Assembly: GCF_042675965.1 (NCBI RefSeq)
Contig: NZ_JBHTKJ010000046.1
Location: 1 to 64,000 of the forward strand
Direction: 5' to 3'
DNA: 64,000 nucleotides
Source of the DNA: Virgibacillus_R byunsanensis
GTDB lineage: Bacteria > Bacillota > Bacilli > Bacillales > Amphibacillaceae
The translations under genes and the position numbers were made by a program. Shown here piece after piece: positions 35,582 through 44,735 of this stretch. Below the pieces are notes generated by a model, which worked only from the letters and a program-made list of their open reading frames with translations, did not search any database and was not told the DNA's origin. Position 1 is the stretch's first letter. The number at the start of each line of letters is the position of its first letter.

Positions 35582-37612
35582 GTGACTTTAAATACAAACA
35601 AAAAGATCGAAAACTTAAATGATGTGATCCAGAAAGTAGAGGGAGAGTTTTTTGTAGGCAGAAAAAAAGAAATTAATTTATTCTCACAATATCTACAAAG
35701 TGAACCTGAAGTAAAAGTACTGTATATATATGGGGCAGGTGGTATTGGTAAAACATATTTGATTCATGAATACAGCCGTGTTGCCAAGAAAGAACAAGTA
35801 CTTTTTTTAACATTGGATAGCAGAGATTTCCCACATACACCAGAAGGATTTACCGAACACATCATAACCCTGATCGAAACAAGTACTCAAATGCAACTAT
35901 ATATAAAAGAGTATACGTTGCGAAACCTCCTTCATACACTTACAGAATTTGCAGCAAATCGTCGAATTATAATTGCAATTGATACATACGAATATATGGA
36001 GGATCTTGACCGCTGGTTTCGTCAGGTTTTCTTAGCTTACATGCCTCAGACTTTATTTGTCATTCTTGCAGGTCGAAAGCCTTTAACTGGTGAATGGATA
36101 GAATCACCTGCTTGGCGAAAACTCACAAAGCAAATCGAACTAGAAGACTTCACGTTATCCCAAACTCGTGAATACCTGGATTACTATGGCATTGAAAATG
36201 AAGAATTAGTTAATACGATGTGGAACTTCACCAATGGACATCCATTAGCACTTTCACTAGCAGCGCTGACTGAACAAAAGCAACAATCTAAAAATGCTAA
36301 TGAGCGATTATCAGAACAAACACCACATATACTAAAAGAACTTACACACCGGTGGTTGAATGAATTACAATATACTGATTTGCATACGATCATTGAAGCT
36401 GCTGCCGTATTACACAGCTTTGACCAATCAAGTATTTCATCCATTTTAAAAAAGGATGTCGATTTAAAAACATTCCAAGTACTTACTGGCCTGTCCTTTG
36501 TAAAAACATTAAAAAATGGATGGTCCATGCATGATCTAATAAGAGACGCCATCAGAATTGAATTGAAGCACCGGAATCCTGAACGCTACCATCTATTAAA
36601 CCAACGAAGTGTTGCATATTTTTATCGTAGAACACTTTTAACACGTTCTGCAGATGATATAGCTGCCATTTTCTATCATCTTGGAGACGAATTTATACAA
36701 TCCGTATTCTTTCAAGACACGATTGATATATCAATGTACCTAGAACCAATTGCAGCATATAATTTCGAGGAGGTAACACAATTTTTTGAAGACAGGAAAA
36801 AAGATGCCTCAGATAGTGAAGCACAATTTTATAATAGGCAGTCCAATCAATCCTATCGATTTTATGCATCTTCTGAACATAATCAGAGGGAATTAGAACT
36901 AATCAATGATACTTATCTTAAAAAAATTGGTTACAAAGGATCTCATTTATTAAAAAACAACCAAAATAAAACTATCGGTCTATCGATTATAGTACCTATT
37001 AATGAAAATACATTAGAACACTTAATACACGAACCTGTTTCCAGAGCATATTTCAGCAGGTTAAGTCCTAAAGAAAAAAGAGCTTATTCCGTTTCAGAAA
37101 ATACAAATGCGGGATGGTTCATCCGAATGTTAGATTATCTAGATCCGACTGACACAGCTGCGAGATCCTTTTTGTTATATAGTCTTTTTCCATTATTACT
37201 GTCGGGTGAAAGAATTATCGTATCAAATCCATTGCCTTTTTTCCAAGAATTATTGCAGAATTTTGGATTTGAGCAGGTTCCTAATGCTACTCATTATGAC
37301 TACGGAAAAAATAATCCTTCCCCAACGTATATATTGGATGTTCGAGGTGCAAAACTTGCTTCCTATTTAAAACAATTAACTGGTGATATGGAAACAAATA
37401 ATGATATGGAGTTAATTACAAAGACCTTCTCGCTTACAGACAGAGAAGAAGACATTGTCAAACTGATTGTTGATGAAAAAAGTAATGCGGCAATAGCAGA
37501 GGAATTGTATGTTGCTGAAATTACGGTTAAAAAACATATTACCCGTATTTTCAAAAAGGTCAATGTAAAAAACAGATCACAGTTAATCAAACGAATTTTG
37601 GAGTTGACATAA
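35582..37612 (+). CDS. ATPase-containing LuxR-type transcriptional regulator
   Basis: About 676 residues from GTG 35582, chosen because GGAGGGGG stands seven bases upstream; the frame is open back to 35474 without a site. Residues 51-58 (GAGGIGKT) are a Walker A loop in an AAA/NB-ARC-like ATPase, with IIIAIDTYEYMED as Walker B. A middle region (about 370-600) has no domain I recognise. The last about 65 residues are a LuxR/GerE helix-turn-helix (LTDREEDIVKLIVDEKSN ... EITVKKHITRIFKKVNVKN). The architecture recalls STAND signal-integrating regulators. Target and signal unknown; neighbours are a DUF4870-like gene and an FAD oxidase. Confidence 0.8.
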   Translation: MTLNTNKKIENLNDVIQKVEGEFFVGRKKEINLFSQYLQSEPEVKVLYIYGAGGIGKTYLIHEYSRVAKKEQVLFLTLDSRDFPHTPEGFTEHIITLIETSTQMQLYIKEYTLRNLLHTLTEFAANRRIIIAIDTYEYMEDLDRWFRQVFLAYMPQTLFVILAGRKPLTGEWIESPAWRKLTKQIELEDFTLSQTREYLDYYGIENEELVNTMWNFTNGHPLALSLAALTEQKQQSKNANERLSEQTPHILKELTHRWLNELQYTDLHTIIEAAAVLHSFDQSSISSILKKDVDLKTFQVLTGLSFVKTLKNGWSMHDLIRDAIRIELKHRNPERYHLLNQRSVAYFYRRTLLTRSADDIAAIFYHLGDEFIQSVFFQDTIDISMYLEPIAAYNFEEVTQFFEDRKKDASDSEAQFYNRQSNQSYRFYASSEHNQRELELINDTYLKKIGYKGSHLLKNNQNKTIGLSIIVPINENTLEHLIHEPVSRAYFSRLSPKEKRAYSVSENTNAGWFIRMLDYLDPTDTAARSFLLYSLFPLLLSGERIIVSNPLPFFQELLQNFGFEQVPNATHYDYGKNNPSPTYILDVRGAKLASYLKQLTGDMETNNDMELITKTFSLTDREEDIVKLIVDEKSNAAIAEELYVAEITVKKHITRIFKKVNVKNRSQLIKRILELT

Positions 37613-37626
37613 ATGCTTTTTGGGAA

Positions 37627-37651
37627 GGAAGGCAGGTAGTACCTGTCTTCC
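37627..37651. terminator. Bidirectional terminator after the LuxR-type gene
   Basis: GGAAGGCAGGT and ACCTGTCTTCC form a stem with one G-U pair, followed by T-rich sequence on the plus strand; it separates two convergent genes. Confidence 0.75.
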
Positions 37652-37660
37652 CTTTTATTC

Positions 37661-38095
37661 TTATTTTAAAATTTGGATTTTCCCAATCATAGGTAACTGC
37701 TTCGTTTTTCCATTTGCTGCATTGATAATCCCAATTACAGCAAGCACTAGCATTAACAAACTTCCAATTGGCAAGATTAATAACCACCCAATAATTGGAA
37801 TTATTGTCCCAACAATATAGACTGCCATCGCAGTTAGAAATAGAACAAGTCCCTGATTCGCATGGTACATAGCAAATTTTGAATCCTTTGCAGCAAGAAG
37901 CGGTATGAAAAAAATAATATAAGCTAAGATAGCCATACCCTTATTTTCTTTCACATCTGCGGTTTCCTCTTGTGGTTGCTCTTCCTGTAATTCCTCTTGT
38001 GGTTGTTCTTCCTGTAATTCCTCTTGTGGTTGTTCTTCTGTTTGTTCTTCCACCACTTCTTCATTTGCATCCTCTGCATTTATTTCTTCTGGCAT
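37661..38095 (-). CDS. DUF4870-type membrane protein with acidic repeat N-terminus
   Basis: About 144 residues from ATG 38095 (GGAGGTG six bases upstream). The first about 50 residues are acidic and repetitive (9-residue unit QEELQEEQP). Three hydrophobic segments follow (MAILAYIIFFIPLL, GLVLFLTAMAVYIVGTIIPIIGW, LLMLVLAVIGIINAANG), matching small DUF4870 proteins. Function unknown. It is convergent with the LuxR-type gene and downstream of the oxidase gene. Confidence 0.75.
   Translation of the reverse strand: MPEEINAEDANEEVVEEQTEEQPQEELQEEQPQEELQEEQPQEETADVKENKGMAILAYIIFFIPLLAAKDSKFAMYHANQGLVLFLTAMAVYIVGTIIPIIGWLLILPIGSLLMLVLAVIGIINAANGKTKQLPMIGKIQILK
37966..38040 (-). repeat. 27-bp coding tandem repeat (2.8 units)
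   Basis: CCTCTTGTGGTTG ... CTGTAATT is repeated at 37966, 37993 and, partly, 38020. It encodes the nine-residue unit QEELQEEQP; copy number is likely variable between strains by slippage. Confidence 0.85.
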
Positions 38096-38162
38096 AATAA
38101 ACACCTCCTTAAAAAGTTTTCTGTTACTTTAGTTACCTTTTATAAAGTATGGGGAAAAAGTA

Positions 38163-39536
38163 TCAGTTATTCGCTTTCTTAAAATTACTTGGTTCAATAT
38201 TATGATTATGACAAAATAAGTTGTCAGGATCATATCTTTCTTTAATCTCTGATAACTTTTTATAATTTTCAGCGTAAGTGTTTTTCGTTATTTGCTCTTC
38301 TGGTTTTACACCGTTCAAATAAGAAGACTTTACATAAGAATATGGTAACAACTTCTCGTACATAGCATCTATCCACCCTAAATCTTCGCTAGAACCATCT
38401 TTCGGAACTTCTCCATCAATGATGAGGAGAAAACGTGCATCTCTAACTGCAAAAGCCGTATGGTGAGATGAGACCCTATTTGCCTCACCATGTAAAGCCC
38501 AAAGTTGTACCATTACCATAGGTAACTTGGAATCATCAATGCCTTTTATAAGTATATTTAATACTTGATCATCTAGTTCTTTAAAAAATAATGACGTACC
38601 ATCCACTGGTAACCCTGTTGGTACCATGGGATCTAGTTTCTTTTGCAGTGCAGTATATGGCATAACACCTGTAGAATCTATTAAGGGCTCCGCCAAATTA
38701 CGTAGCGGCTTTACAACTTCCTCCCCTTTTTCTGGATTACCACTATACATACCTGAAATAGTAACGACCCGTTTGTTATGAAGATGTTCTGGTAGAATAG
38801 GGGCTGGAGGAAGTTGAATAATTGCCAGGTTTACAGAAACTTCATCTGGTGCATCTTCCATATACTCTTCTAAATTTCGTATAATTTGTTTCGTATCCTT
38901 ATAATCATACATGACATCAATTGCTAATACTTCCGGACCAACTGCATGAAGCTGAAATATAAAACTTGTTACGACACCAAAGTTTCCACCGCCACCACGG
39001 ACTGCCCAGAAAAGTTCAGGGTGCTCATCCTTATCTGCATAAATTACGTCCCCTGCAGCTGTTACCATCCTGACAGAAATAATATTGTCAGAAGTCAATC
39101 CATACTTGCCGCGTAAATACCCAAAGCCACCACCGAGTGCCAATCCTGCAATTCCAGTTTTTGATACAGTTCCAGTCGGTGTAGCTAATCCATAATGTTG
39201 CGTTTCAGCATCAACATCCGCAAGTGTTGCTCCACCCTCTACTTCTACGAATCCCCTTTTCGCGTCTACGGCAACTGCATTCATGCTGGACAAATCGATC
39301 ATTACCCCATCATCGCACACAGCAGTTCCCGCAAGATGATGGCCACCTCCGCGAACCGATATTTCTAGATTCTTTTTTTGGGCATAGATAACAGCCGACA
39401 CAACATCCTCTTCGGACTTACACTCGAATATTGCAGCAGGATATCGATTAATTAATCCGTTCCATACCTTTCTTTTCTCTTCATAAAGCTCATGATCTGG
39501 TAAAATAATATGGCCAGTTTGTAACTTTTCTTCCAT
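38163..39536 (-). CDS. FAD-binding oxidoreductase, berberine bridge enzyme-like
   Basis: A 457-residue flavoprotein. The FAD_binding_4 (PCMH) domain has SVRGGGHHLAGTAVCDDG (about residues 60-77) and GFGYLRGKYGLTSDNI, and GGGNFGVVTSF follows. The BBE-type C-terminus is YAENYKKLSEIKERYDPDNL. The His in GGHH is the usual covalent FAD attachment site; the second (Cys) attachment seen in bicovalent enzymes is absent. Such enzymes oxidise sugars or alkaloid-like alcohols; the substrate is unknown here. No signal peptide. Similar to Bacillus YgaK/YvdP proteins. Confidence 0.85.
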   Translation of the reverse strand: MEEKLQTGHIILPDHELYEEKRKVWNGLINRYPAAIFECKSEEDVVSAVIYAQKKNLEISVRGGGHHLAGTAVCDDGVMIDLSSMNAVAVDAKRGFVEVEGGATLADVDAETQHYGLATPTGTVSKTGIAGLALGGGFGYLRGKYGLTSDNIISVRMVTAAGDVIYADKDEHPELFWAVRGGGGNFGVVTSFIFQLHAVGPEVLAIDVMYDYKDTKQIIRNLEEYMEDAPDEVSVNLAIIQLPPAPILPEHLHNKRVVTISGMYSGNPEKGEEVVKPLRNLAEPLIDSTGVMPYTALQKKLDPMVPTGLPVDGTSLFFKELDDQVLNILIKGIDDSKLPMVMVQLWALHGEANRVSSHHTAFAVRDARFLLIIDGEVPKDGSSEDLGWIDAMYEKLLPYSYVKSSYLNGVKPEEQITKNTYAENYKKLSEIKERYDPDNLFCHNHNIEPSNFKKANN

Positions 39537-39708
39537 TTACCGAGCCCTCCAAACATTTATATCCGGTACTATGTACTTTAAAGGTAATAGAATCGTATCA
39601 TAGCTCTGCATTTCTGTAATGTATACTTGAGTATATATTTTTGACCTTAACATCCCAGGTGAATCAGTTTGGACTTAAATTCCAGGAAATTTTTGTGTAA
39701 AAAGAAAG

Positions 39709-39854
39709 GACAAAAGTGCAAGCGCCCTTACAGGTAAGTTCGCCACGTCCTTGAAAAAGAAAAGCACTTTTTCTTCGTGCGATGCTTTTCAGGGGAGCTT
39801 TCACACAGTCAATAAATTATTTACAGAATCCTGATTTTATAGTTTTCTAAACCA
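39709..39854 (+). repeat. Dispersed element, about 145-bp copy
   Basis: It begins GACAAAAGTGCAAGCGCCC and ends CACACAGTCAATAAATTAT ... TTTTATAGTTTTCTAAAC, the two ends of the dispersed family. The middle is CACGTCCTTGAAAAAGAA plus CTTTTTCTTCGTGCGATG, as in 41601-41771. It occupies the gap between the oxidase and nhaC genes; no gene is seen in this gap. Confidence 0.75.
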
Positions 39855-39863
39855 TTAACAAAA

Positions 39864-39894
39864 GATGAAGAGCGTTATAAAAACGCTCTTCATC
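39864..39894 (-). terminator. nhaC terminator
   Basis: GATGAAGAGCGTT (39864-39876) pairs perfectly with AACGCTCTTCATC (39882-39894); TTTTG follows on the minus strand. Confidence 0.8.
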
Positions 39895-39929
39895 CCTACA
39901 TGTAATTCTTATATTCAATTCAATTTAAT

Positions 39930-41405
39930 TTAATCCTTAGTAGGAGCCTCTTTTAACTCTTCTCCATTTTTCCCTTCATAACGTAATCCCCATCCAGTAA
40001 GTGCTGCAATAAGCATAACGATTACGAGGAACCAACCTTGGAAAACGAATGGAAATACGGCTGTTGGCTCAACGATCGGTAACCACGTATACGTTTCCTG
40101 CATGGTTCTGATGGTTGACCACCCTAATAATACTGGTGCTCCCCACGGGAAGATATACCCTAGAGCCGATGTTACTGCATCAAGCATATTCGCCCGTCTG
40201 TAACGATGTATTTTATACTTTTCACCTAGCTCTCTAACGAATGGTGCTGCAGCAATTTCAGCCGCTGTGTTAATGGTAATTGCGCTATTTAGTAAAGCAA
40301 CTATTCCCCAGATTGCAAACTCTGCCTTACGAATGGAACTTCTAATCCATTTAACAAGCCCCTTCGTAATTGCTTCCATAGTACCACCCAGTTTTAATAA
40401 ATGGGCAGCAGCAACAATTAACAGAATAAGAATTGCCATGTTAACATAGCCTGTAATCCCGTTAATTAATGCACCTTCCACAATCGCATCAGATTCTGGG
40501 TTGAAACGGATGATATCTCCCAATGTTCCTAGGTTTAAAAAGACAATAAGTGGTATCGCAGAAATAATCCCCCACGTTAATGACGTAATTAAATGGTGTC
40601 CTGATAATGCTAATATAAGTACTAACACAAATGGCAGCAGCATAATCAAACCACCTGGGCTTGTTGATGCGATCATTTCATCCAATACAGCCTGATCAGC
40701 CTGTGCTGATCCACCGCCACCGAATATTGCAAATAGTATTGTTGAAGGAATTGCAGCCACAACAGCATATTTGAAACGACTACGAACAACGCCTGGCACA
40801 TCTGCATCCTGTGTTGTAGCAGAAACAATTGTCGTGTCAGAAACAGGTGCTAAGTTATCACCAAACACCGCACCAGCTAGAATTGCTGCGAACATGATAA
40901 CCGGGTCTGCCCCAACTGCTATACCTGCTGGAAACATAAGCGTACAAAAAGCTACTGTCGTACCATAACCAGTACCAACTGCTGTCGAAAAAGTAGCTGC
41001 TAGTAAAAAGGTCAATGCCACAAATAACCCACCAGTTAATCCAGTAATTGCACCAATCCACACAAGTCCTTCGACTAATCCACCAACCTGAAGTACTTGA
41101 GCGAACATGCCAGCATAGAACCATGCCACCATTGCAATAACCCCAACCGGTTGAGCCAATCCATCAAATAATCCTTGTGCGTAATCAGCCCACTTACTTT
41201 TACAAAACAACAAACCAAGTGTTAGTCCAATAACTGCCCCCATTACTAGACCAATTTCAGACGATAACTGAAGAACACTTATTGTAATAGCCCACACCAC
41301 GAAAAAGACTAATGGGACTGCTGCCCCGAAGGCACCTAACCTAAAATCTAACCTAGTGATCTCTTTTTCTCCGGTTGCCCTTTCTAATTCTTCATTTTCA
41401 GACAT
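39930..41405 (-). CDS. Na+/H+ antiporter NhaC family protein
   Basis: A 491-residue membrane protein with about 11-12 hydrophobic segments and the NhaC family blocks FGDNLAPVSDTTIVSATTQ and LLNSAITINTAAEIAAAPF. It exchanges sodium for protons (or malate/lactate with sodium in some relatives), fitting a salt- or alkali-tolerant bacterium. GGAGGGAG lies directly before the ATG. Monocistronic, with repeat elements on both sides. Confidence 0.9.
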   Translation of the reverse strand: MSENEELERATGEKEITRLDFRLGAFGAAVPLVFFVVWAITISVLQLSSEIGLVMGAVIGLTLGLLFCKSKWADYAQGLFDGLAQPVGVIAMVAWFYAGMFAQVLQVGGLVEGLVWIGAITGLTGGLFVALTFLLAATFSTAVGTGYGTTVAFCTLMFPAGIAVGADPVIMFAAILAGAVFGDNLAPVSDTTIVSATTQDADVPGVVRSRFKYAVVAAIPSTILFAIFGGGGSAQADQAVLDEMIASTSPGGLIMLLPFVLVLILALSGHHLITSLTWGIISAIPLIVFLNLGTLGDIIRFNPESDAIVEGALINGITGYVNMAILILLIVAAAHLLKLGGTMEAITKGLVKWIRSSIRKAEFAIWGIVALLNSAITINTAAEIAAAPFVRELGEKYKIHRYRRANMLDAVTSALGYIFPWGAPVLLGWSTIRTMQETYTWLPIVEPTAVFPFVFQGWFLVIVMLIAALTGWGLRYEGKNGEELKEAPTKD

Positions 41406-41562
41406 TTTCTCCCTCCTAGTTTGTATAAATTCACCAATTTAAAAATGCTCCTGAATCGAATAAAACGTATTGATTTAATAAAATGTCTATTCTTGTCTAA
41501 CAGTTTATCACAAAAATAATTTTATTGTCATAAAATATACACAATTACATTTTAAAGTAATA

Positions 41563-41596
41563 AAGAAGTGGTTCGGATTACCCAAAACCACTTCTT
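41563..41596 (-). terminator. Probable topB terminator, displaced by a repeat element
   Basis: AAGAAGTGGTT (41563-41573) pairs with AACCACTTCTT (41586-41596). On the minus strand it is followed by TTATTACTTT. It lies 190 bp beyond the topB stop, with element 41601-41771 in between, as if the element had inserted between gene and terminator. Confidence 0.65.
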
Positions 41597-41600
41597 CAAT

Positions 41601-41771
41601 ATTATAAAATTTGAACCCTGTGGGTAATTGATTGACTGTGTAAGCCGTGTCCAGCTATGAGCGCACAAGATAAGGAATGCTACGACAGCGAAACACCCCA
41701 CGAAGAAAAAGTTCTTTTCTTTTTCAAGGACGTGGCGAACTTAGCCTGTAAGGGCGCTTACGCTTTTGTTC
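41601..41771 (-). repeat. Dispersed element between topB and its terminator
   Basis: Read on the minus strand it begins GAACAAAAGCGTAAGCGCCC, continues with CCACGTCCTTGAAAAAGAAA and CTTTTTCTTCGTG, and ends GGACACGGCTTACACAGTC ... CAAATTTTATAAT. The order and ends match the copy at 39709-39854. With upstream sequence, it fills the gene-free gap 41406-41786. Confidence 0.75.
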
Positions 41772-41786
41772 TTATATCTACATTAA

Positions 41787-43958
41787 CTATTCCTTCAACT
41801 TCGACAATGCATCTGCCAAGGCGTTATTTTTAAAACCATCATCTTGTTTCTTCAAATATTTATTCACATCTTTTTTCGACACTTTATGCTTTTTCTCACG
41901 ATCCTTCCGTGCATTAAATGTAGATAGCTTTTCCCTGTGTCCACATTTACACATAAACATTTGCCCTTCTCCTTCACCACGAAGCTCGAGGCGTTTATGG
42001 CAATTCGGACAGCGTGCGTTCGTTTGTTTTGCTATATTTTTTTTATGACCACATGAACGATCCTGACAAACCAGCATTTTTCCGTGTTTATTTTTGATTT
42101 CCAGCATAAGTTTTCCACAATCCGGACATTTGGTTCCAGTCATATTATCATGTTTAAATTTCTCGTCACTGTTTTTTATTTCTTGTACGACATCTTTTGC
42201 ATAGCCTTTCATTTCGGAAATGAATCGATCTTTGTTTAGTTTTCCTTCTGCAATTTGACCGAGCTTTTGCTCCCATTCCGCTGTCAAAGCAGGTGACTGT
42301 AAATCTTCCGGAACTAAGTCGAGCAATTGCCTGCCTGTCGAGGTTAAGAAAATATGCTTTCCTTTCATTTCCATATACATATTATTGAACAGCTTTTCAA
42401 TAATATCAGCACGTGTTGCTACAGTACCGAGTCCACCTGTTTGATTAATGGTATTAGCTAAATGCTTCTCCTCAGAGCTCATATAACGCACTGGATTTTC
42501 CATCGCCTGCAGCAGTGCGCCTTCGGTAAAACGTTCAGGTGGCTTCGTTTCACCCTGAGTCATGGAAACACGCACGTCAGAAAATGTATCTCCTTTTTCT
42601 ACAGCCGGTAAACGTTGATCGCCACTATCTTCCGAATCATCAAAGCGATTATCGTAAATTTCCTTCCACCCTTGTTTCTTAACTATTTTACCTTTTGTTA
42701 CAAAACGTTCATGTTCGATTTGCGCTGTCAATGTAGTCTGCTCAAACTCATGCGGATCAGACAATACAGCTAAGAATCGCTTCACAACTAAATCATAAAT
42801 CTTGCGTTCTTTATCATTCAACTCACTTAACATCACTGATTGTTCTGTAGGTATAATCGCGTGGTGATCGGATACTTTTGTATCATCAACAACTGATTTC
42901 GGAAGCTTCATATCACGTTTGACCACTTTTCCAGCAAAACGCGCATACTGATCAACTCCACAAGCCTTAACACGATCTTTTAATGTTGGCACGATATCCG
43001 TTGAAATTACCCTTGAATCTGTACGTGGATAGGTTAAAACTTTATGTTGTTCGTAAAGCTTTTGCATCAGGGATAACGTCTGTTTTCCTGAAAAACCAAA
43101 GATTTTATTCGCATCACGTTGTAGCTCTGTTAAATCATACAATTGAGGAGCATGTTTCTTTTTATATGTTTTCTCAACATTTACGACTTTTGCCGGTTTA
43201 TTTTTCAGCTGCGATAATAGTGCATCAGCTTTATCCTTAGAAAATATCCGACTATTATTCTTCGCATCTTGCCATGTCAGGGAGAATCCTTTAGCTGTCT
43301 TTGCTTGAATTCCATAAAACTTACGGGATTGGAATTGCTGTATTTCCTTTTCTCTTGCTGCAATCATGGCAAGTGTTGGTGTTTGTACACGACCAGTTGA
43401 GAGTTGTGCGTTAAATTTAGTTGTCAGTGCTCTTGTTGCATTCAACCCTACATACCAATCCGCTTCAGAGCGGGCGACGGCTGATAAATATAAATTTTCA
43501 TACTTCCCACCAGGCTTCAGCTGTTTGAAACCATCACGTATTGCTTTATCCGTAACAGAGGAAATCCAAAGTCGTTTCACAGTTTTTTTCACACGAGCCT
43601 TTTCCAGAATCCATCGTGCTACTAGTTCCCCCTCACGGCCTGCATCAGTAGCAATAACCACTTGATTAACATCATTTCGATTTAATTGCGTTTTTACTAT
43701 ATTAAATTGCTTACCTGTTTTTTTAATAACAACCAGTTTTAAATGGCCTGGCAGCATAGGCAAATCGTCTAAGCGCCACGTTTTATATTTATCTTCATAT
43801 ACTTCTGGGTCAGCTAGTGTAACTAAATGCCCTAGCGCCCATGTCACAATATAATTAGAACCCTCGATATAGCCATTGCCTTTCTTGGTACAATTTAACA
43901 CCCTTGCAATATCTCTACCGACAGATGGTTTCTCTGCTAATACAACGGTTTTACTCAT
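41787..43958 (-). CDS. topB: DNA topoisomerase III (TopB)
   Basis: A 723-residue type IA topoisomerase that decatenates and relaxes negatively supercoiled DNA. The TOPRIM domain begins VVLAEKPSVGRDIARVL and contains ATDAGREGELVARWI; the active-site tyrosine is Tyr310 in LTYPRTDSR. Zinc-ribbon-like CxxC pairs near the C-terminus (CPDCGKLMLE, CPNCHKRLELRG) match Bacillus TopB. Length agrees with the B. subtilis protein. AGAGAGGA stands before the ATG. Confidence 0.95.
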   Translation of the reverse strand: MSKTVVLAEKPSVGRDIARVLNCTKKGNGYIEGSNYIVTWALGHLVTLADPEVYEDKYKTWRLDDLPMLPGHLKLVVIKKTGKQFNIVKTQLNRNDVNQVVIATDAGREGELVARWILEKARVKKTVKRLWISSVTDKAIRDGFKQLKPGGKYENLYLSAVARSEADWYVGLNATRALTTKFNAQLSTGRVQTPTLAMIAAREKEIQQFQSRKFYGIQAKTAKGFSLTWQDAKNNSRIFSKDKADALLSQLKNKPAKVVNVEKTYKKKHAPQLYDLTELQRDANKIFGFSGKQTLSLMQKLYEQHKVLTYPRTDSRVISTDIVPTLKDRVKACGVDQYARFAGKVVKRDMKLPKSVVDDTKVSDHHAIIPTEQSVMLSELNDKERKIYDLVVKRFLAVLSDPHEFEQTTLTAQIEHERFVTKGKIVKKQGWKEIYDNRFDDSEDSGDQRLPAVEKGDTFSDVRVSMTQGETKPPERFTEGALLQAMENPVRYMSSEEKHLANTINQTGGLGTVATRADIIEKLFNNMYMEMKGKHIFLTSTGRQLLDLVPEDLQSPALTAEWEQKLGQIAEGKLNKDRFISEMKGYAKDVVQEIKNSDEKFKHDNMTGTKCPDCGKLMLEIKNKHGKMLVCQDRSCGHKKNIAKQTNARCPNCHKRLELRGEGEGQMFMCKCGHREKLSTFNARKDREKKHKVSKKDVNKYLKKQDDGFKNNALADALSKLKE

Positions 43959-44099
43959 AAAAAAAATCCTCTCTGTAGTTAAAAAACATCTAGGACTACT
44001 TTACCATATTTTCTACTTCATAGCATTAGGCCAACACAAGCACATCTCACTCACTTATCCATACAATAATTTAGAAATATATATAAAGGATTGGTCGGT

Positions 44100-44732
44100 A
44101 TGCTTTTTTATACGGGATTTTTTATTTTAGTAATTGCGGTAAGTTTAGACAGTTTTGGGGTTGGTATCACCTATGGCATGAGGAAAATACGAGTACCATT
44201 TAACGCGCTCTTCATTATTATGCTTTGTTCTGGATTGACGGTTCTTGCTTCCATGACGATTGGGGAGTTACTCAGTAGCATTATCTCTGAGGGTATGGCT
44301 AATGTAATTGGCGGTAGTATTTTAATTGCATTAGGTATTTTTTGCCTATTTAATGTAATTCGATCGAAATTACAATCTGTAGAGGATCATGTTAAACACG
44401 CTCACCAGGAAACCAAAAGATTGACTCAGATAAAAACAGTTATAAAAGAACCACAGCAAGCAGACTTAGACCACTCTGGAACCATCTCTATAAGCGAAGC
44501 ACTTATCCTTGGCTTTGCACTTGCATTGGATGCATTCGCAGCTGGTCTAGGTGCAGCAATGCTTGGTTACACACCATTACTAACAGCCATTTCAATCGCC
44601 TTAATGAGCGGCATATTTCTGTATTACGGAATAAACACAGGAATTATTTTATCCAAAAGTAAACAAATGGAACAAATGACTTTCCTACCCCCATTATTGC
44701 TGATCGCCCTTGGCATCATAAACATGTTGTAA
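44100..44732 (+). CDS. ytaF: YtaF-like sporulation membrane protein (MntP-related fold)
   Basis: A 210-residue protein with six hydrophobic segments in two halves, each starting with a DSFGVG or DAFAAGLGAAM motif (ILVIAVSLDSFGVGITYG and LALDAFAAGLGA). This is the YtaF/MntP superfamily; YtaF members are annotated as sporulation membrane proteins and MntP members export manganese. ATG 44100 is chosen because AAAGGA lies upstream; the frame opens at TTG 44091. It converges on phoU with 3 bp between stops. Confidence 0.8.
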   Translation: MLFYTGFFILVIAVSLDSFGVGITYGMRKIRVPFNALFIIMLCSGLTVLASMTIGELLSSIISEGMANVIGGSILIALGIFCLFNVIRSKLQSVEDHVKHAHQETKRLTQIKTVIKEPQQADLDHSGTISISEALILGFALALDAFAAGLGAAMLGYTPLLTAISIALMSGIFLYYGINTGIILSKSKQMEQMTFLPPLLLIALGIINML

Positions 44733-44735
44733 GTC

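Noticed and set aside
38163..39536. Secreted oxidase or spore-coat CotQ-like assignment
   Set aside because: The protein has no signal peptide, and nothing in the context indicates sporulation; similarity to the berberine-bridge family alone does not decide this.
41787..43958. Mobile-element origin of topB (topoisomerase III genes occur on ICEs and plasmids)
   Set aside because: The length, Tyr310 position and C-terminal zinc ribbons match chromosomal Bacillus TopB, and no integrase, relaxase or conjugation genes lie nearby.
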